From: Dasypus novemcinctus
Lineage: Eukaryota > Chordata > Mammalia > Cingulata > Dasypodidae
Direction: 5' to 3'
Length of the DNA stretch: 64,000 nucleotides
NCBI RefSeq assembly: GCF_030445035.2
Contig: NC_080689.1
Span: 27,495,278-27,559,277, forward strand
Part shown: positions 60,079 to 64,000 of the stretch, piece by piece
How positions within the stretch are numbered: the first letter of the stretch is position 1
How the letters are laid out: each line of letters begins with the position of its first letter
Translations under genes and position numbers: made by a program
Notes under the pieces: generated by a model
Told to the model about the DNA's origin: nothing
The model's database searches: none
What the model saw: only the letters and a program-made list of their open reading frames with translations

Positions 60079-60800
60079 AGGATTCTATTCTGAAGGAAAC
60101 GGGAAACTACTGGAGGGTTTTGAGCAGAGAAGTAACATGACATTACATTTCAAAAAGATCTCTCAAGCTGCTCTGGGGAGGACAGACCACAGAAGGGTAA
60201 GAGTGTTAATAGGGAGGCCAGTTAGGATATCCAGGCAAGAGATGATGGTGGCTTGAATTGGAGTGGTATTGGTGGAGGTGGAGAGGATTATTGGATTCTG
60301 GATATATTTTGAAGATGGAGCCAACAGGATGTGTTGAAGGATGTGAAATGTGAAAGAAAGATAACAGTCTGGGATGACGTAGTTTATGACCTGAGCAACC
60401 TAGAAGAACAGAGTTGCCTGGAGTTGCCTGATACTGAGATGGGAAAAGTTGGGGAAGAGATGCTGTGAGGGAGGCAATTAAGAGTACAGTTCTGGACATG
60501 TGAAATTTGAGATGCGATTTAGATGTTTGTGTATGGATGTCAAGTGAGTTGTTTGATTTTTGTGCTTGGAGTTCAGGGAAGAGATTGAGGCTACAAATAA
60601 AAATGTAGCATCAGTGTTAGGAAGTTTAAAATGGTATTCAAAGCACTGGAACTGGAAATGTCATTCAGGAAGCAAGACAAGTTAAAAAAGAGAAGACTAT
60701 GGGTTGGACCCTGGTGCTCTCCAAGTACAGTTGCTTGAAAAATGAAGATCCAGCAATGGATACTAAAACACAGCACATAACGAGAAAGGGGAACCTAGGG
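60079..60800 (-). mobile_element. L2 LINE, antisense
   Basis: About 700 bases in the antisense L2 order: 'attctgaaggaaacgggaaactactggagggttttgagcagagaagtaacatgac', 'gaggccagttaggatatccaggcaagagatgatggtggc', 'ggattctggatatattttgaagatggagccaacagg', 'atctaaatgagatgc' text and 'gaccctggtgctctcc'. The 97-residue frame at 60206-60499 (-) is decayed reverse transcriptase. Confidence 0.88.
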
Positions 60801-62500
60801 AGAATGGTGGTCCCCGCAAATAGTGAAAACACTGTTTTAAGGAGTGTTAGCACTGTGTCAAAGTTGTAAGAGGTTATGTAAGATGAGAACTAAGGACTAC
60901 CTACTAGACCTGGGTAGACTGGTGATACCAACAAGAGCACTTCAATGGAGTGCTGTTGTGATGAAAGCCTGATGGAAATGGGTATGAGGGAAAAATAGAT
61001 GAGAGGAAGGAGAGACAGAAAACACAGAGTTTTGCCATAAAGGGAGGCAGAGAAAGGAGGTAGGAGTTGAAGGAGGATGTGAGTTCAAGAGGTTTTTATT
61101 TAATTTTTAAAAATTTTGATGCTATCACAGCAGGTGTATATGCTGGTAGGAATGATGCAGGAAAGAGAAAAATCCTTCAGTAGGCAAGAAGGAATGGAAA
61201 CCAGTATGCGAATATTGGAGCTGGTCATGGAGTGGAACAAGGTCAGTCTCCTTTATTGTAATGATGGTAAGGCAGAAAAAAATGGGGCCACAGATTCAGA
61301 TAGATTGGTAGATGTGGTTACAAGAGCATGTTAAAGTTCTCTTCTGTTTCTAATAATTAAGTGAAATAAGTAGGAGACTTAAAAGTGTAGGTAAGGGAAT
61401 GGTTTATGATAGAACATAAAATCTAAGCTGTAAAGGAGGGCTGACTGGTCTCATCAAGTAATGGAGAGTAGTCAATGACTGGTGGTCCTCTGGGGTCAGA
61501 GGGTTATGTTACAGTCCTAGAGGACATGAAGAGGAAATAAGATGAGGGGTAAGAGCAGGATTCTTGGAACTGAGATTTCAAGGGTTGCCCTTATCAGAAT
61601 GACAGGGTCTAGAGGTAGAGAAGCCACAGCACTGAGACGAGGTTACTGAGTGGAAAGTGTGATCACAGAGAATCGCAGGAATAATGGCTTACTTATTGGA
61701 TAACTTACTTATGTTATCCCTTATCTTCAAGGGATAACAGGGAGATCTGCAGAGCCTGGGACACCCTGATGGCAAGTGCTTCAAAGGCCCCAAGAGGTTT
61801 TGGCAGAAGGGAAGTTGATTCCAAAGGGGCAATGAAAAGCAAGCAGGACACCTACCCCACCTCCAGGCTGAGAAATACGTGAAGTGTGAGGGAAAAACAT
61901 CCATCACTTGATATGGCTAGAGAAGAAGCAGAGTCCTGAGTGGACAGTCAGGCTTCAGTCAGGGCTGCGTGGTGCCTAATGAAGGAAACAAAATGTTCTT
62001 CAGGAAAGGGACTTGCCCTTGGCACAAAGTTCTAAGGAGAATATAATATGAATTCCCCCAATATCATAACCCCCATGAAGGAGGAATATCACTAGGAACA
62101 ATGGTCTAAATGGCAATTTAGCTCTAATTTTTATTAAGAGCTTAAAATGTACCAAATTCTATGTTCTTCCTGTGTTCAATGCACTGTGTTCAATGCATTG
62201 ATCTGTGTTCAGTGCAGTGGTACTGACCTTAAGTATCTTTATTTAACATAGGATTTTTCTAGCCATGACATTTGTATACACTTGCAGAAAAAGGCAATTA
62301 TTTCTATATGCTTTTTAACACCAATTAAGATTTATATAGTGTGATTTTTATCCTTACTTATTATGATAAGTAGGAAGGCAAAGAGTTTATAGTAAACATG
62401 AACAATAACTAACATCCCTCAAATTTCATTTGCATGGTGCTGGCCTATCTGATGTTGAACTATGTGTAAACTGGGGTAAAATCACTGGCAGCTTGTAAAA
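60801..62500. other. THUMPD2 intron, mostly unassigned
   Basis: 60840-61550 has the look of an old interspersed repeat continuing from the L2, which I cannot name. The rest is AT-rich. No THUMPD2 exon could be found here. Confidence 0.4.
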
Positions 62501-62504
62501 AAAT

Positions 62505-62590
62505 AAATTGTAACCACATCTTTCTCCTTATTCTAAAAGAAATTCCAGATGGATTAATGATTTAAATGTAAAAAAGAAAACTATGGATTC
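62505..62590 (+). mobile_element. L1 ORF2 3' fragment, sense
   Basis: 'ttccagatggattaatgatttaaatgtaaaaaagaaaact' is the end of an L1 ORF2. It is very short. Confidence 0.45.
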
Positions 62591-63304
62591 TGGGGACATG
62601 GGAACCTGAATAGAGCTCCCCTCTTCTCTACTCCCAACCTCAAGCTATTTACTTCACCTGAGCCAAGTGATGCTCAACTAGAGCTGAGAGGCTCTGGGTT
62701 CTGTAGGGGTCCCAGAAGAAATAACTGGTGTGGGGCCCCCTTCCCATGGGCTGGGAGAACAGCACTGGAACTCAGAGGGGAGAACTGATAGGTCCAGGGA
62801 AGAAGCTGATCTTCAGAAATCTGTGGACATATAGAGAGCCCAAGAAATAAACAAGTTTCCTCCAGGCATCTCAGCAGGGGCTGACAGATTTTTCTTATAC
62901 CTAAGTCTGGGGGTGACAGAGATCCATTTGCTCATTACCATTTATATGATTCTATCATTTAAAATACTTCACTAACCACACTTGAGCCCCCAGCCAGCAA
63001 AGAAAATAGAATGGCTCATCAAACAGGAGAGGGGTGCTGAGAGTATCCAGAAGTACAGATAGGCAGAAGAATCAGAACAGAAACCTAAAGAAAAACATTG
63101 CTAGGAGATAGATAAGTATCTCAATGAAAGAGGTAAGGACTTCTAGAGATATTCATATCATTCAAATAATTCAGAAACTTTCAGAAACTTTCTCAAGCTA
63201 AGAGCACATGACTTTTAAACAAAAAATTTTGAAAAATGATTTAAAGTAGAGCATATCTCTGTGATTCTTATAACTTGGAAAATAAAGTTGAAGAAAAACT
63301 CAAA
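62591..63304. other. THUMPD2 intron, possible L1 5' UTR remnant
   Basis: 62591-63080 has the GC-richer texture of an L1 5' UTR, but no landmark motif is clear. Confidence 0.3.
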
Positions 63305-64000
63305 ATGCAGAGCCAAGATGGCAGAGTGAGATGTTTCAGGGCTCTGTCCCCCCAGAGAAGCTTTGAATAACCAGCAAGAACTGGCAGAAACAGCTTAAAG
63401 TTCCAGAATATAGTTAAGACTGCAGTAACAGCATCAAGTGCCGAGTCAAGAAAAAATCTATTTAAAAGCAGTAAGATTTGCTGGCCCCAATCCCACCCCT
63501 CACTAGCGTGGTGCGGCGCCCACATTACCGGTGCCGGTTCCCTGATTCTGGTTCAGGAGCGAGCCCGGTAACCCCGTGCACATACCGGGAGCATGTAGAT
63601 CCCGCCCAATCTGTTTGGTGGGAGTCTGAGGGACTTGCTGTGCCAGAATTAGCCCAAGTGTAGAAGGCAGTTCTCAGAACTCTCCTACTGAATGCTGGGA
63701 AAGCAGTCAAGCGGCTGCCTGGGGCAAGGGATTGCTGACTATAAAATATAAAGTGCAGTGCCTGGGACCCTGAGGGAACTATTTCCTAAGTAGAGGGGGC
63801 ATATGTGTCTGTGTAAACAAGGGAATTCCTAGGACCACACTCACATGCCCCAGACAAGACTTACACAGAAAGGATCAGGGAGGGCCCTACACCTTGGCCT
63901 GGAGCTATTCTCTAAACTGACTGAATGGATAAGCCCAGGACAGCATTACACTGGTCATCTGAACAGACTGGGAAAGGTGTCCCCACCTACCTTTTTTCCC
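63305..64000 (+). mobile_element. 5' end of an L1 that runs out of the window
   Basis: It begins with AGAGCCAAGATGGC, the start of L1 elements (YY1 site CAAGATGGC at 63314-63322). A GC-richer 5' UTR with several CpG sites follows to the right edge. It is antisense to THUMPD2. ORF1 would lie beyond 64000. The 5' end is intact, so it may be a full-length copy. Confidence 0.75.
63314..63322 (+). promoter_or_regulatory. YY1-like site at L1 5' end
   Basis: CAAGATGGC directly at the start of the L1 5' UTR, as in active mammalian L1 families. Function here is inferred. Confidence 0.5.

Noticed and set aside
58852-64000. A further upstream THUMPD2 exon
   Set aside because: I looked on the minus strand for sequence leading into motif I with a phase-0 donor and found none. 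The preceding exon should lie beyond the right edge, though a short exon could be missed by eye.

Overview
This is nuclear DNA from a placental mammal, most likely an armadillo (Dasypodidae, e.g. Dasypus). It has spliced exons and abundant L1, L2 and MIR repeats. Four copies of a tRNA-derived SINE match the armadillo DAS-SINE pattern: a tRNA-like head with A and B boxes, a CG-rich body, a pyrimidine-rich or G-rich segment, and an A/T-rich tail. The species call rests on remembered family features, not on a database search.

Genes. Two genes point tail to tail. At the left end on the + strand lie the last two coding exons of TMEM178A (1102-1239 and 10115-10356), with a 3' UTR ending near 11085. 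On the right on the - strand lie the last four coding exons of THUMPD2 (58780-58851, 58203-58317, 51664-51772, 41376-41697). They encode the SAM-dependent methyltransferase half of the protein. The start of TMEM178A lies left of the window and the start of THUMPD2 lies right of it. This is the pair I know side by side and convergent on human chromosome 2p22. All exon junctions were placed from GT/AG sites and keep the reading phase across introns.

Region by region. 1-11085: TMEM178A introns, one interspersed repeat, two DAS-SINEs, one MIR and the 3' UTR. 11085-41140: intergenic, dominated by old transposons. It holds a MaLR-like LTR element (16486-18515), an ERVL-like internal region with a 0.65 kb CT tract (24300-27900), a solo LTR (28224-28885), and one L2 copy (29470-39150) pulled apart by L1 copies, a TBPL1 processed pseudogene, an RPS26 processed pseudogene and a young L1 3' end. 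41140-64000: THUMPD2 3' UTR, exons and introns. The introns hold a full-length 4.5 kb HAL1-like L1 with target-site duplications (45794-50329), a 5S rRNA pseudogene (about 59982-60078), several MIR, L2 and hAT copies, and the 5' end of another L1 that runs out of the window (63305 onward).

I found no undescribed biological system. The two genes are ordinary; what is worth a second look is the nested retrotransposon structure, the HAL1-like element with a triplicated 3' UTR, and one coding-like segment I could not identify (55665-55928, -). Almost all other long open frames are antisense or simple-repeat artefacts.
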